A stretch of 41,873 nucleotides of DNA from Rhodospirillales bacterium (GTDB taxonomy: Bacteria > Pseudomonadota > Alphaproteobacteria > Rhodospirillales > JAPHRK01), in NCBI GenBank assembly GCA_026196105.1, contig JAPHRK010000014.1, positions 1 through 41,873 on the forward strand. The letters are read 5' to 3'. Of this stretch, positions 9,190-18,072 are shown piece by piece. Made by a program: the position numbers and the translations under genes. The first letter of the stretch is position 1; each line of letters begins with the position of its first letter. Below the pieces are notes generated by a model, which worked only from the letters and a program-made list of their open reading frames with translations, was not told the DNA's origin and made no database searches.

Positions 9190-10572
9190 ATGGAAGTTAG
9201 TGATTATCTAGTTGTAGCGATGTTCCTGAGCTTCGTGGCGTTCCTGTTTACGGGGATTCCGGTTGCTTTTGTTCTTGGTGGTATTGGCGTTTTGTTTGCT
9301 GGGGTTGGTTATTTTGCTGACCTTTATTTAGATACTGCGACGGGGTTGGATTTCCTGACCTTGGGATTGGTGGTTAACCGAATTTATAAGATCATGGATA
9401 ACTGGGTGCTGGTTGCCCTACCCATGTTCATATTTATGGGGCTTATGCTTGATGAATCTGGTGTTGCTGAACGCTTGATGAAATCTATGCAGGAGTTGTT
9501 CGGTAAAGTGCGCGGTGGTCTGGCAATCACGGTCACTACCATCGGCATTGTTCTCGCCGCCTCTACGGGCATCATTGGCGCCTCTGTTGTGTTGCTTGGT
9601 TTACTTTCACTGCCTGCCATGCTTAATCAAGGATACCACAAACCCTTAGCGCTCGGGACAATTGCGGGTGCCGGGACCTTAGGAATTTTGATTCCACCAT
9701 CCATTATGCTTGTCATTATGGCTGATCAGCTTGGTCTCTCAGTTGGTGACTTGTTCATGGGGGCTGTTTTCCCTGGCTTGTTGCTTGGGCTTCTCTACAT
9801 CTTATACATTCTAGGCATTGGTATATTCAAGCCAAGCCATGCCCCTCTTGACCCCAATCGTCGACCAATCGAATGGCGGATGATAGCGGAGGTTTTAAAA
9901 GCAATTTTGCCAACAGCCGGGCTTATTGTTGCTGTGCTGGGATCAATTTTTGCTGGGATCACGACACCGACTGAAGCCAGTGGTGTTGGTGCCTTAGGGG
10001 CGACAATCCTTGCTGCTATAAACCGCAATCTTAATTTTCATGTATTCTTTGAGGTATTGAAAGCTACTTTCAATACGACGGCCTACATCTTTGCTATTTT
10101 CCTGGGTGCGACATGTTTTGCTCTTGTTCTTCGTGAGCTTGGCGGTGATGAGTTGATTGAAACGGTATTAACAGGACTGCCTTTTGGACCAATTGGGATT
10201 GTCATTTTTATTCTTGGTATCGTCTTCTTGCTTGGCTTCCTCCTTGATTGGATTGAAATCACCTTGATCGTTCTGCCTCTTATCGCTCCTGTTGTCTCTG
10301 CCCTTGGATTGGAAATTGATGGGTATGGTAAAATTGATAGCCCAGAGCTGATATGGTTCGTTATGCTTGTCGCGGTGGCTTTGCAGACGTCGTTCCTCAC
10401 GCCCCCGGTGGGCTTTGCTCTCTTCTATCTGAAGGGGGTCTGTCCACCAGAAGTACGGATGATTGATATTTATAAAGGCGTTGTTCCCTTCATTATTCTG
10501 CAGCTTATCGGCCTCACCATTGTCTTGCTATATCCGCAATTAGTTCTCTGGCTTCCGGCTGTGGCTTATTAG
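9190..10572 (+). CDS. dctM: TRAP transporter large permease subunit DctM
   Basis: The large permease couples Na+ or H+ flow to substrate import. The 460-residue protein is hydrophobic throughout, with roughly 11-13 membrane segments. It carries DctM hallmarks: GIPVAFVLGGIGVLF near the N-terminus, ALPMFIFMGLMLDESGVAERL, ILIPPSIMLVIMADQ, TTPTEASGVGALGA, and LQTSFLTPPVGFALFYLKGV near the C-terminus. The start ATG at 9190 has AAGGGGG upstream, inside the end of dctQ. The stop is 2 bp before lutA, so transporter and catabolic genes form one transcript. Confidence 0.96.
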   Translation: MEVSDYLVVAMFLSFVAFLFTGIPVAFVLGGIGVLFAGVGYFADLYLDTATGLDFLTLGLVVNRIYKIMDNWVLVALPMFIFMGLMLDESGVAERLMKSMQELFGKVRGGLAITVTTIGIVLAASTGIIGASVVLLGLLSLPAMLNQGYHKPLALGTIAGAGTLGILIPPSIMLVIMADQLGLSVGDLFMGAVFPGLLLGLLYILYILGIGIFKPSHAPLDPNRRPIEWRMIAEVLKAILPTAGLIVAVLGSIFAGITTPTEASGVGALGATILAAINRNLNFHVFFEVLKATFNTTAYIFAIFLGATCFALVLRELGGDELIETVLTGLPFGPIGIVIFILGIVFLLGFLLDWIEITLIVLPLIAPVVSALGLEIDGYGKIDSPELIWFVMLVAVALQTSFLTPPVGFALFYLKGVCPPEVRMIDIYKGVVPFIILQLIGLTIVLLYPQLVLWLPAVAY

Positions 10573-10574
10573 CT

Positions 10575-11333
10575 ATGAGAGATCGTAGTTATCCGCACAA
10601 ACCTGAAGCGGTATACTTCTTCGGGACCTGCCTTGTTGATATGTTCTATCCTGAGGCAGGGATGGCAGGTATTCAGTTGCTGCAACGTGAAGGTGTTAGG
10701 GTGATCTACCCCCAAGGCCAGAGTTGTTGTGGTCAACCTGCTTACAATAGTGGGCATAGGGCAGATGCGCTTAAAGTTGCTCGACAGCAAGTTAAGTTGT
10801 TCAAAAAAGATATCCCGATTGTTCTTCCCTCTGGCTCCTGTGCAGGGATGATGTTTAAACATTATTCAGAGCTCTTTGAAGGTGACCCTCTTGAGAAAGA
10901 GGCTACAGAGGTTGCCAATCGAGTCTTTGAGTTAACCGAGTTTCTGGTCCATGTGCTGAAAGTTGATCTCAAAGATAAAGGTGAACCTGTTAAAGTAACT
11001 TGGCATGGTTCCTGCCATTCCCAACGGGAAATGGGAGTTCGTGAAGAACCTAAAGAGTTGCTTCGACAGCTTGAGAGTGTTGAACTTCAGGAGTTGAAGC
11101 GGGAAAAGGAATGTTGTGGTTTTGGCGGCACTTTTGCTGTTCGCCAGCCTGAGGTTTCTGCAGCCATGGTCGAGGATAAAACCAAGGATATCTCTGACAC
11201 AGGGGCTTCTGCCGTTGTTTCTGGTGATTGCGGTTGTCTGATGAATATTACCGGCACATTGGAAGCTAAACAAAGCAGGGTTAAAGGACAGCATATTGCC
11301 GAGTTCTTGTTGGAGCGTACCGATGAAGCCTGA
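10575..11333 (+). CDS. lutA: L-lactate utilisation iron-sulfur protein LutA (LldE/YkgE)
   Basis: LutA works with LutB and LutC in FMN/Fe-S-type oxidation of L-lactate to pyruvate. The 252-residue protein has two Cys-rich CCG domains. The first holds FFGTCLVDMFYP, QSCCGQPAYNSG and SGSCAGM (about residues 16-95). The second holds HGSCHSQREMG, KECCGFGGTFAVRQPEVS and SGDCGCLMN (about 140-230). These Cys clusters bind Fe-S centres. It begins 2 bp after dctM, and its last codons overlap the lutB start at 11323. Relatives act in glycolate oxidase (GlcF) and heterodisulfide reductases, but the A-B-C order makes LutA clear. Confidence 0.95.
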   Translation: MRDRSYPHKPEAVYFFGTCLVDMFYPEAGMAGIQLLQREGVRVIYPQGQSCCGQPAYNSGHRADALKVARQQVKLFKKDIPIVLPSGSCAGMMFKHYSELFEGDPLEKEATEVANRVFELTEFLVHVLKVDLKDKGEPVKVTWHGSCHSQREMGVREEPKELLRQLESVELQELKREKECCGFGGTFAVRQPEVSAAMVEDKTKDISDTGASAVVSGDCGCLMNITGTLEAKQSRVKGQHIAEFLLERTDEA

Positions 11334-12750
11334 AGGAACCTTTCGCCAACGTGCTAAGGAAGCTCTTGCCGATAAAGAACTACGCGGTAACTTCCGCCGA
11401 GCGATGGATAGCTTGATGGTTAAACGGGCTAACCAGTTTTCTGATGTGGATGAATGGACTAGGCTCCGTTCTCTTGGTGAGGCCGTTCGAAAACGAACCT
11501 TAGAAAAACTGCCTGACCTGCTCGAGAAGCTGGAGACCAATTGTAAGAAGAACGGTATTCAAGTTCACTGGGCGGAAACCACTGATGAGGCCAACCAGAT
11601 TATTCTGGCGATCCTTCAGCGTCGTGGGGCCAAGAAGGTCGTTAAAGGAAAATCTATGGTTTCTGAGGAGATGCATCTAAATGCGTTTCTTGGGGAACAC
11701 GGCATTACAGCCTTAGAAGCTGACTTAGGCGAATATATTGTTCAGTTGGCTGAACAGATGCCATCGCATATCATTATGCCCGCCATCCATCTAAACCGTC
11801 GTCAAATTGCTGATTTGTTTAAGAAGAAAATTGACGGATTTGAATACACGGAAAGTGCTGTTGAGATGACGGCAGCAGCGCGTGAAGTGCTACGTCGGGA
11901 GTTTTCTGAAGCTGATGCCGGGCTCTCTGGTGTCAACATGGCCGTTGCTGAAACCGGTACCATTGTCTTAGTTGAGAACGAAGGTAACGGTCGCATGGTG
12001 ACGACAGTACCACCTGTACATATTGCAGTTACAGGTATTGATAAGATCGTTGAGAACCTGGAAGACGTCACCCCTATCTTAAGTCTTTTACCTCGTTCAG
12101 CGACAGGCCAAGATATTACCACTTACGTCAACATGATTTCCTCGCCGCGTAAAGAAGGGGAGAAAGACGGGCCAGAAGAGGTGCACTTGGTTTTACTCGA
12201 TAATGGGCGCACCCGTATCCACGCAGATCCTGAAACCAGGCAGACTTTGCAATGCATTCGTTGCGGTGCCTGTATGAACCATTGTCCGGTTTATACCAAG
12301 GTTGGCGGTCATGCTTATGGCGGCGTTTATCCTGGACCAATTGGCAAGATACTCACCCCGCAAATTGAAGGTATCGAGCCATATGGTGATTTGACCAGCG
12401 CTTCAACTTTATGCAATGCCTGTGTTGAAATTTGCCCCGTGAAAATCCCTATTGCTCAGATGTTGGTGCGTTTGCGTAATGAAGCTGCTACTGGGTGTCC
12501 TGAGTCGTCAGTTAAAGAAGCTGGTGTTAAGAAATCAACTGTCGAGGATATGGTTTGGAAAGGTTGGAGCACGAGCCATTCATCTCCAGCGGCCTATTCT
12601 ATGATGACAGCAGTCCTTGGTATGACAGGCAATATGATGCCTAAGAGCGCACCAATGTTGAAAGAATGGACGAGCGTTCGAGCTAAACCGAAATTTGCCA
12701 AGAAATCCCTCCATAGGATGGTTAAAAAATTGGGAGTGGACGATGAGTAA
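11323..12750 (+). CDS. lutB: L-lactate utilisation iron-sulfur protein LutB (LldF/YkgF)
   Basis: This 475-residue core subunit of the LutABC lactate oxidation complex combines an N-terminal LUD domain with a ferredoxin-type module. The first cluster is CIRCGACMNHCPVY (Cys about 311, 314, 317, 321) and the second is CNACVEICPV (about 364, 367, 371). The VAETGTIVLVENEGNGRMVTTVPPVHI segment is typical of the LUD domain. I chose ATG 11323 because GGAG lies 7 bases upstream and the N-terminus then matches the family. A longer upstream frame exists inside lutA. The gene overlaps lutA at its 5' end and lutC at its 3' end, so the three are translationally coupled. Confidence 0.96.
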   Translation: MKPEGTFRQRAKEALADKELRGNFRRAMDSLMVKRANQFSDVDEWTRLRSLGEAVRKRTLEKLPDLLEKLETNCKKNGIQVHWAETTDEANQIILAILQRRGAKKVVKGKSMVSEEMHLNAFLGEHGITALEADLGEYIVQLAEQMPSHIIMPAIHLNRRQIADLFKKKIDGFEYTESAVEMTAAAREVLRREFSEADAGLSGVNMAVAETGTIVLVENEGNGRMVTTVPPVHIAVTGIDKIVENLEDVTPILSLLPRSATGQDITTYVNMISSPRKEGEKDGPEEVHLVLLDNGRTRIHADPETRQTLQCIRCGACMNHCPVYTKVGGHAYGGVYPGPIGKILTPQIEGIEPYGDLTSASTLCNACVEICPVKIPIAQMLVRLRNEAATGCPESSVKEAGVKKSTVEDMVWKGWSTSHSSPAAYSMMTAVLGMTGNMMPKSAPMLKEWTSVRAKPKFAKKSLHRMVKKLGVDDE

Positions 12751-13393
12751 CGCAGCCCGTGACCGGATTTTAGGGAGATTACGCCAAAGCACTCCTGGCC
12801 CCAAAGCGCCTGTGTCGGATTTTTCAATTATGGAAGAACGGCAGTGGTCGCCCGAAGAGCGAACAAATCGGTTGGTAGAGAAAATGGGCGCGGTGAATAC
12901 AGAAATTCACCAAACGACGGCTGATGACTGGCCTCTCAAGCTCGCGGAAGTCATAAAAGTGAAACAGGCCAAAAACCTGCTCTTTGCTAAAACGACTTGG
13001 GCTGGTGAACGCATCGCCTCTGCCCAACAGGAATTTGACTTTCTTTTCTGTGATGATGCTGATGTAAATATTAAAGACCTTGCCTTTAAAGCGGAAGCCT
13101 CATTGACCACGACATTAGGTGGTGTCGCTGATGCTGCTGCACTGGTTTTATGGCCAACGCCTGTTGAACCTCGTCTGGTTTCTCTCGTTCCTCCCATCCA
13201 TATCGCCCTCCTTGAAGAAGACAAAATTTCTAACTCTTTCGCTGAAGTGATCAAAACAGGTGATTGGAGTAGCAATATGCCAACGAATGCACTTTTAGTT
13301 GCTGGTCCGTCAAAAACGGCGGATATTGAACAGGAACTAACATATGGGGTGCATGGACCAAAGGAGCTAGTGGTGCTCCTTATTAAGAAATAA
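12743..13393 (+). CDS. lutC: L-lactate utilisation protein LutC (LldG/YkgG, LUD domain)
   Basis: LutC is the third component of the lactate-oxidising LutABC set. The 216-residue protein consists mainly of one LUD (DUF162) domain. AEASLTTTLGGVADAAALVLW and PRLVSLVPPIHIALL match the domain core, and GVHGPKELVVLLI is the usual C-terminal end. ATG 12743 overlaps the lutB stop and follows GGGAG, making it the best start. No Fe-S Cys motif is present, as expected for LutC. The stop at 13393 is 20 bp from the convergent response-regulator gene. Confidence 0.94.
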   Translation: MSNAARDRILGRLRQSTPGPKAPVSDFSIMEERQWSPEERTNRLVEKMGAVNTEIHQTTADDWPLKLAEVIKVKQAKNLLFAKTTWAGERIASAQQEFDFLFCDDADVNIKDLAFKAEASLTTTLGGVADAAALVLWPTPVEPRLVSLVPPIHIALLEEDKISNSFAEVIKTGDWSSNMPTNALLVAGPSKTADIEQELTYGVHGPKELVVLLIKK

Positions 13394-13413
13394 TCTGTAA
13401 GTAGATAAATATC

Positions 13414-13803
13414 TTAACTGGCGTTTGTGCTCCAGCAGGCACGGACTTGTTCAGCCAGCGCCATAGGATCAAAAGGTTTCGCTAAAACATCAATAGCGCC
13501 TAGTTGCTTGAAATGTTCAATTTCAGCAGGCATTGCTTTCGCTGTCATGAAGATAACAGGAGTACTTTCCATTCCAGGAAGTTCGCGAAGTTTTGCCATA
13601 GTCGTAGGGCCATCCATTTCAGGCATCATTACATCAAGCAAGATAAGTTGGGGTTGAAACCCTGGTGCTTTTTCGACGGCTTCAGAGCCAGATGAGCATG
13701 TTTCAACATTAAAACCACCCACAGCCTCTAGGGCGAGTTTTGCGACTTCACGGATATCGGCTTCATCATCGACGTGAAGGATTTTTGAGAGCTCATCGGC
13801 CAT
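13414..13803 (-). CDS. Single-domain response regulator (CheY-like receiver)
   Basis: This 129-residue protein consists of one receiver domain with no output domain. The acidic pocket is VDDEAD (residues 11-16). The phosphoacceptor is Asp57 in LILLDVMMPEMDG. The conserved Thr is in VIFMTAKA, and the conserved Lys is in LAKPFDP. Such proteins act through protein-protein contacts, for example on flagellar motors, phosphorelays or diguanylate cyclases. No kinase gene is adjacent, so the partner cannot be named. A CheY-type motor role is possible but not supported by context. The gene is probably monocistronic. Confidence 0.9.
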   Translation of the reverse strand: MADELSKILHVDDEADIREVAKLALEAVGGFNVETCSSGSEAVEKAPGFQPQLILLDVMMPEMDGPTTMAKLRELPGMESTPVIFMTAKAMPAEIEHFKQLGAIDVLAKPFDPMALAEQVRACWSTNAS

Positions 13804-13898
13804 TTTTCTTATACCTTATTTACTGCAGCAAATGTGCGTGTACTTTGGCTGTTTAAGATTGTTTTGTCCACTAAAAACACTGGTAGGTAGTGAGGAAT

Positions 13899-14888
13899 TT
13901 ATCCGCCAGTAACACTCATATGTCGAGCAAGGGATGGTTCAGTATTGCTTTCATCAATGACAAATTCATGACCTTTAGGTTTGTTGTTGATGGCACCATC
14001 AATGGCGTCAAGCAACGGCCCGTCACTTTCACTGTTACGAAGCGGGGCACGCAGATCAACTGAGTCGTCCTGGCCCAAACACATATAAAGCGTACCAGTG
14101 CACGTCAGACGAACCCTGTTACAGGTATCGCAGAAATGTTCGGTTAGCGGGGTGATAAAACCGACTTTCTGGCCTGTTTCAGCCACATCAACATAACGAG
14201 AGGGGCCTCCTGTGTTGAGTGAATTATCACTTAAGGTCCAGCGTTCACCAAGCCGTTCTTTTACTTCTAACAGGGGAAGGTATTGATCACTGCGAGTGCC
14301 GCCAATTTCGCCAAGGGGCATGGTTTCAATAAAGGTTAAATCAAAACCCTGGTCGCCACACCAAGAGATCATTTGATCAAATTCACTGTCGTTAAATCCG
14401 CGAACGGCGACCGTATTAATTTTAATCTTAAGTCCGGCTTCTTTAGCCGCCTGAATACCATCAAGAACTTTTTCAAGAACGCCAAGTCGAGTGATTTGAG
14501 CAAATTTTGCGGGGTCTAAGGTATCGAGGGAAACATTTATACGCTTAACGCCATATTCAACCAGTTCATCAGCATATTTTCTGAGTTGGCTGCCATTGGT
14601 GGTGAGAGTTAATTCTTTTAAAGCGCCAGAATCTAAATGACGGGACAAGGTTTTGATCAAGCTCATAATACCGCGGCGAACCAACGGTTCACCGCCAGTT
14701 AGTCGAAGCTTTTCAACACCCCTTGAGATGAAAGCTGAACATACCCGATCCATCTCTTCTAAAGAGAGCACTTCTTCGCGAGGTAGGAATTCCATTTCCT
14801 CGCTCATGCAGTAGTGACAGCGGAAATCACATTTGTCGGTGACCGATACCCGAAGGTAAGAAATTGTACGGCCAAAGGGATCAAGCAT
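13899..14888 (-). CDS. moaA: GTP 3',8-cyclase MoaA (molybdenum cofactor biosynthesis)
   Basis: MoaA converts GTP to 3',8-cyclo-GTP, the first step of molybdopterin biosynthesis. The 329-residue radical-SAM enzyme has the N-terminal cluster motif CDFRCHYC (about residues 20-27) and [11 protein letters not shown] for SAM binding. A C-terminal 4Fe-4S motif follows ([20 protein letters not shown]), with the essential Gly-Gly end (MSVTGG). It is 92 bp downstream of tupC on the same strand and may be co-transcribed with tupBC. This ties cofactor synthesis to oxyanion uptake and to the nearby fdhD and mobA. Confidence 0.96.
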   Translation of the reverse strand: MLDPFGRTISYLRVSVTDKCDFRCHYCMSEEMEFLPREEVLSLEEMDRVCSAFISRGVEKLRLTGGEPLVRRGIMSLIKTLSRHLDSGALKELTLTTNGSQLRKYADELVEYGVKRINVSLDTLDPAKFAQITRLGVLEKVLDGIQAAKEAGLKIKINTVAVRGFNDSEFDQMISWCGDQGFDLTFIETMPLGEIGGTRSDQYLPLLEVKERLGERWTLSDNSLNTGGPSRYVDVAETGQKVGFITPLTEHFCDTCNRVRLTCTGTLYMCLGQDDSVDLRAPLRNSESDGPLLDAIDGAINNKPKGHEFVIDESNTEPSLARHMSVTGG

Positions 14889-14980
14889 GGTTTGATCTAT
14901 TCTTGTCTAGAATTATTCCAAAATAGGCTACTAGTAACCATATAGTCCTTTTTAACAGGCCTCGCAATAGCACTATGGTT

Positions 14981-15748
14981 CTATGTGGAACCCATGTGAC
15001 CAGGGGATAGTTCTTTCTTTTTCCACCAAAGCAACTCACCCTTTAGAAACGCTTGTGCTAAGTCGTTTTTGGGGTGGTCAAAGAACTCTTTAGCTGGGGC
15101 ATATTCAAGCAATCTCCCTCGGTGAAGAAATAAAACTTCATCAGCTAATCGTTTGGCTTGGCCTAAATCATGGGTGGTCATGATGATTTTTGTGCCGGAG
15201 TCGCGGATTGCCTCTATAGCGCTTTCAATAGAATGGGTCGCAGCTGGGTCGAGGCTGGCAGAAGGTTCATCCAGAAAAAGGACTTGAGGATTAAGGGCCC
15301 AGGCACGCGCTATGGCAAGGCGTTGCTGTTCACCAAAAGAAAGAACCCGAGCCGGGTGGCCATAAAATCTCCCTAAGCCCATTCGCTTGAGCGCATCACG
15401 GGCAATGGGTTCTCTTTGCTCTTTGGGAATATCATGAAGCTTGAGGGCATATTCGATATTTGCCCCTGCTGAGCGGCGCAACATAACTGGGCGCTGGAAA
15501 ACCATAGATTGGAAAAATTTAGGATCATGGTCGTTGGTGGTATTCCATTGAACTTTCCCTTCAGTCGGTTGCAAAAGACCGTGGCAAAGACGTAAAAACA
15601 GGCTTTTTCCTGCACCGTTTGGCCCCAGAATTATCGTGCTTTTATTGGCCTCAAGGGTGATGTTTATATCTTTTATCAGGCGCTTGTCGGTAACTTGAAA
15701 GGAAACATCTTTAAGGGTCAGGGGGAGAATTGAGGCCATATTGTTCAT
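14981..15748 (-). CDS. tupC: Tungstate/molybdate ABC transporter ATP-binding protein (TupC-like)
   Basis: The 255-residue ATPase powers oxyanion import with TupB. It has Walker A ILGPNGAGKSLFLR (about residues 41-54), the ABC signature LSFGEQQRLAIARAWAL, Walker B VLFLDEPSASLD and the switch His in MTTHDLGQAKR. There is no C-terminal Mop (TOBE) domain of the kind seen in ModC. That absence, with the neighbouring TupB- and TupA-like genes, favours tungstate transport. The start overlaps the tupB stop by 4 bases. It could be annotated as a generic phosphate-type ABC ATPase, but the context favours TupC. Confidence 0.85.
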   Translation of the reverse strand: MNNMASILPLTLKDVSFQVTDKRLIKDINITLEANKSTIILGPNGAGKSLFLRLCHGLLQPTEGKVQWNTTNDHDPKFFQSMVFQRPVMLRRSAGANIEYALKLHDIPKEQREPIARDALKRMGLGRFYGHPARVLSFGEQQRLAIARAWALNPQVLFLDEPSASLDPAATHSIESAIEAIRDSGTKIIMTTHDLGQAKRLADEVLFLHRGRLLEYAPAKEFFDHPKNDLAQAFLKGELLWWKKKELSPGHMGST

Positions 15749-16452
15749 GCCCCTTGCCTCTGACGTGCCACGTCCCGAATGATATAGGCTGCTCCATTTA
15801 CAGTAATTGAAAGAGCGACAAGAATGATGCCAAGGCCAAGGGCTAAGGGGAGGTCTCCTTTACTGACTTCTAAGGCGATGGATGTGGTCATAACCCTGGT
15901 TACGTGGTCAATATTGCCTCCGACAATCATTACTGCGCCAACCTCGGCGCTGGCCCGACCAAATCCTGCTAAAACTGTTGTTAAAAGAGAAAACCGCCCA
16001 TCCCAAAGTAATGTCAGGGCCGCTCCATGTTTGGTCACCCCTAAGGACATAAGCTGTTCTTCATACTCTTCCCACATATTCTCAATTAGTTGTCGCGAAA
16101 GAGCTGCGACTATGGGGGTGACGAGGATAACTTGAGCGATGATCATAGCTGAAGGCGTAAAGAGAAGACCAAAAACACCAAAAGGGCCAGAACGTGAGAG
16201 CATGAGATAAACTAAGAGGCCAACTACGACAGGAGGCAGCCCCATCAAAGCATTTACCACGATAATCAAGGGTTTGCGTCCCTTGAAACGATAGAGAGCT
16301 AAGGCGGCGCCTGTCGGGAGGCCGATTAAGGTAGCAATGCCAACAGCCATCAAACTCACTTGCATGGAGAGTCCGACGATTTCTGCTAAATCACTGTCGA
16401 GGCCAATAATCATGGAAAAGGCGGCGCCTAAAGCAGCCCAAATGTCATTCAC
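15745..16452 (-). CDS. tupB: Tungstate/molybdate ABC transporter permease (TupB-like)
   Basis: This 235-residue inner-membrane protein has about five to six transmembrane segments. The BPD-type coupling region includes RQLIENMWEEYEEQLMSLGVTKHGAALTLLWDG, followed by GFGRASAEVGAVMIVGGNID, which is characteristic of TupB. The start is GTG at 16452 with AGGAAG upstream. It is coupled to tupC by a 4-base overlap and faces fdhD across a 160-bp divergent region with a ModE-like palindrome. The matching binding protein, tupA, lies about 5 kb away. Confidence 0.87.
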   Translation of the reverse strand: MNDIWAALGAAFSMIIGLDSDLAEIVGLSMQVSLMAVGIATLIGLPTGAALALYRFKGRKPLIIVVNALMGLPPVVVGLLVYLMLSRSGPFGVFGLLFTPSAMIIAQVILVTPIVAALSRQLIENMWEEYEEQLMSLGVTKHGAALTLLWDGRFSLLTTVLAGFGRASAEVGAVMIVGGNIDHVTRVMTTSIALEVSKGDLPLALGLGIILVALSITVNGAAYIIRDVARQRQGA

Positions 16453-16526
16453 GTTATAGCTTCCTGCTGGTTAACTCTATTATTGATGCCTTCATAGCAT
16501 GAGAAACCCAGAAGAGACAGTAAGAC

Positions 16527-16543
16527 GTTATGCCAATTTTAAC
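16527..16543. promoter_or_regulatory. Predicted ModE-type operator between tupB and fdhD
   Basis: The 17-mer GTTATGCCAATTTTAAC is an imperfect inverted repeat. It matches 13 of 17 positions of the tupA-upstream palindrome at 21477-21493, and changes at positions 2 and 16 compensate each other across the dyad. The surrounding bases (C before; A.A.CG after) are also shared. It lies 75 bp before the tupB start and 70 bp before the fdhD start, so it could serve either gene. Confidence 0.6.
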
Positions 16544-16612
16544 ACAGCGCTTGTTCTTCTGACCAAGAAAGACCATATTCCGCATCATTGAGATGAAAAA
16601 TAGGATAAGTAC

Positions 16613-17449
16613 ATGGCTGGGTCTTCTGTTCCCGAAATTACTCCTAACCCTGATGATGAGCGCCTTACAGCGAGTGTTTCAGGTGTGGACCAAGAAGGTA
16701 AATCAATTGAGATTTCCGTGGTTACGGAACGTCCCCTTACCCTCTATCTAAACAGTCAAGAAATTGTCACTATGATGACGATCGGCGATTTCCCAGAATT
16801 ACTGGCTGTTGGCTATCTGGTTAACCAGAACATGCTAAAGCCTACGGATAAAGTTATGGGCGTGGATGTGGACGAAGAGCTTGATGTGGTTGTCGTTCGC
16901 ACCGAGGAAGAGACTAATTTTGAAGATAAATTACGTAAGAAAACTCTTACCTCAGGTTGCGCGCAGGGAACAGTATTCGGTGATATGATGGAAATGTTTG
17001 AGGAGGCTGATCTATCTGATCACGCAACCTTAAAAACCACCACTTTGACCCGCTTGCTAAAACAAGTGAATACCTTGCCGAGTCTTTATTTAAAAGCCGG
17101 TGCCATACACGGATGCGCTCTGTGGCAAAATGGTGAAACCAAGCTCTATATGGAAGATGTTGGTCGCCATAACGCTGTTGATAAGATCGCTGGATATATG
17201 TTCCTTCATAATGTTGATGGGCATGATACGGCTCTTTTCACCACGGGGCGTTTGACCAGTGAGATGGTGATCAAAACTGTTCAAATGGGTATCCCTATTC
17301 TTGTCTCGCGGTCTGGTTTCACAGCCTGGGGAGTGGAACTTGCTCGCAAAGTTGGTCTCACTTTAATTGGGAGAGCCAAAGGCAAACGCTTCATTGCTTT
17401 GTCGGGGGAAGACCGCATAGAATTCGATGGGTATCAAGGGGAAGATTAA
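16613..17449 (+). CDS. fdhD: Formate dehydrogenase accessory sulfurtransferase FdhD
   Basis: FdhD transfers sulfur from a cysteine desulfurase to the Mo/W-bisPGD cofactor of formate dehydrogenase. The 278-residue protein carries the signature MEDVGRHNAVDKIAGY and the segment FTTGRLTSEMVIKTVQMGIPILVSRS. The active loop is SGCAQGTVFG with a single Cys (residue 116). The C-x-x-C pair of E. coli FdhD is reduced to one Cys here. The ATG at 16613 follows AGGATAAG. It overlaps mobA by one base (TAATG) and is the first gene of fdhD-mobA-nitroreductase. No formate dehydrogenase structural gene is in the window. Confidence 0.95.
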   Translation: MAGSSVPEITPNPDDERLTASVSGVDQEGKSIEISVVTERPLTLYLNSQEIVTMMTIGDFPELLAVGYLVNQNMLKPTDKVMGVDVDEELDVVVVRTEEETNFEDKLRKKTLTSGCAQGTVFGDMMEMFEEADLSDHATLKTTTLTRLLKQVNTLPSLYLKAGAIHGCALWQNGETKLYMEDVGRHNAVDKIAGYMFLHNVDGHDTALFTTGRLTSEMVIKTVQMGIPILVSRSGFTAWGVELARKVGLTLIGRAKGKRFIALSGEDRIEFDGYQGED

Positions 17450-18072
17450 TGGTTGAGATTATTGGGTTAGTGCTGGCAGGGGGATTGTCACGGCGAATGG
17501 GGGGCGGCGATAAATCTCTAAACCAACTAGGTGGACAATCGATCCTTTCGAGGATTATTGATCTTGCCAAACCCCAAGTCTCAGAACTCCTTCTTAATGC
17601 CAATGGTGACCCAGATCGCTTTGAAGAATATGGTCTGCCTGTGGTCCCTGATGTCATTGAAGGTTATGCAGGACCCCTTGCAGGGGTGTTGACGGGTTTG
17701 GAATGGTTAAGCCAAAACCGCCCTCAATGCAAATGGCTGGCAACGTTCCCCTCGGATGCGCCCTTTATGCCAACAGACCTTATCTCCCGGTTGTGGGACG
17801 CTATGGATAAAGAGGGTGCACAATTAGCCTGCGCTATCACAAATGGTCGAACCCATCCTGTCGTTGGTTTATGGCCTGTGGCTTTGAAAGAAGAACTGCG
17901 TAAGGCCATGGTTGAGGAAGAGATGCGCAAGATTGATTTGTGGACGGCGCGTTACAAGCTGGTTGAGGTTGATTTCTCTTGTGATCCTGTCGATCCCTTT
18001 TTCAATGCCAATCGACCAGAAGATTTTGGGAAAGCTGAGGAGTTGTTGGCCTTGTTGGAAGGAAAAAATTGA
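17449..18072 (+). CDS. mobA: Molybdenum cofactor guanylyltransferase MobA
   Basis: MobA attaches GMP to molybdopterin to make the MGD form used by DMSO-reductase-family enzymes such as formate dehydrogenase. The 207-residue protein begins with the nucleotide-binding motif LVLAGGLSRRMGGGDKSL. GYAGPLAGVLTGLEW and FPSDAPFMP (metal-binding Asp) follow, then NGRTHPVVGLWP. C-terminal FFNANRPEDF is typical of MobA. Translation is coupled to fdhD by a one-base overlap and to the next gene by the same arrangement. Confidence 0.95.
   Translation: MVEIIGLVLAGGLSRRMGGGDKSLNQLGGQSILSRIIDLAKPQVSELLLNANGDPDRFEEYGLPVVPDVIEGYAGPLAGVLTGLEWLSQNRPQCKWLATFPSDAPFMPTDLISRLWDAMDKEGAQLACAITNGRTHPVVGLWPVALKEELRKAMVEEEMRKIDLWTARYKLVEVDFSCDPVDPFFNANRPEDFGKAEELLALLEGKN

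Noticed and set aside
10932-11540. 202-codon minus-strand frame across the lutA/lutB junction
   Set aside because: Shadow of two well-supported coding genes.
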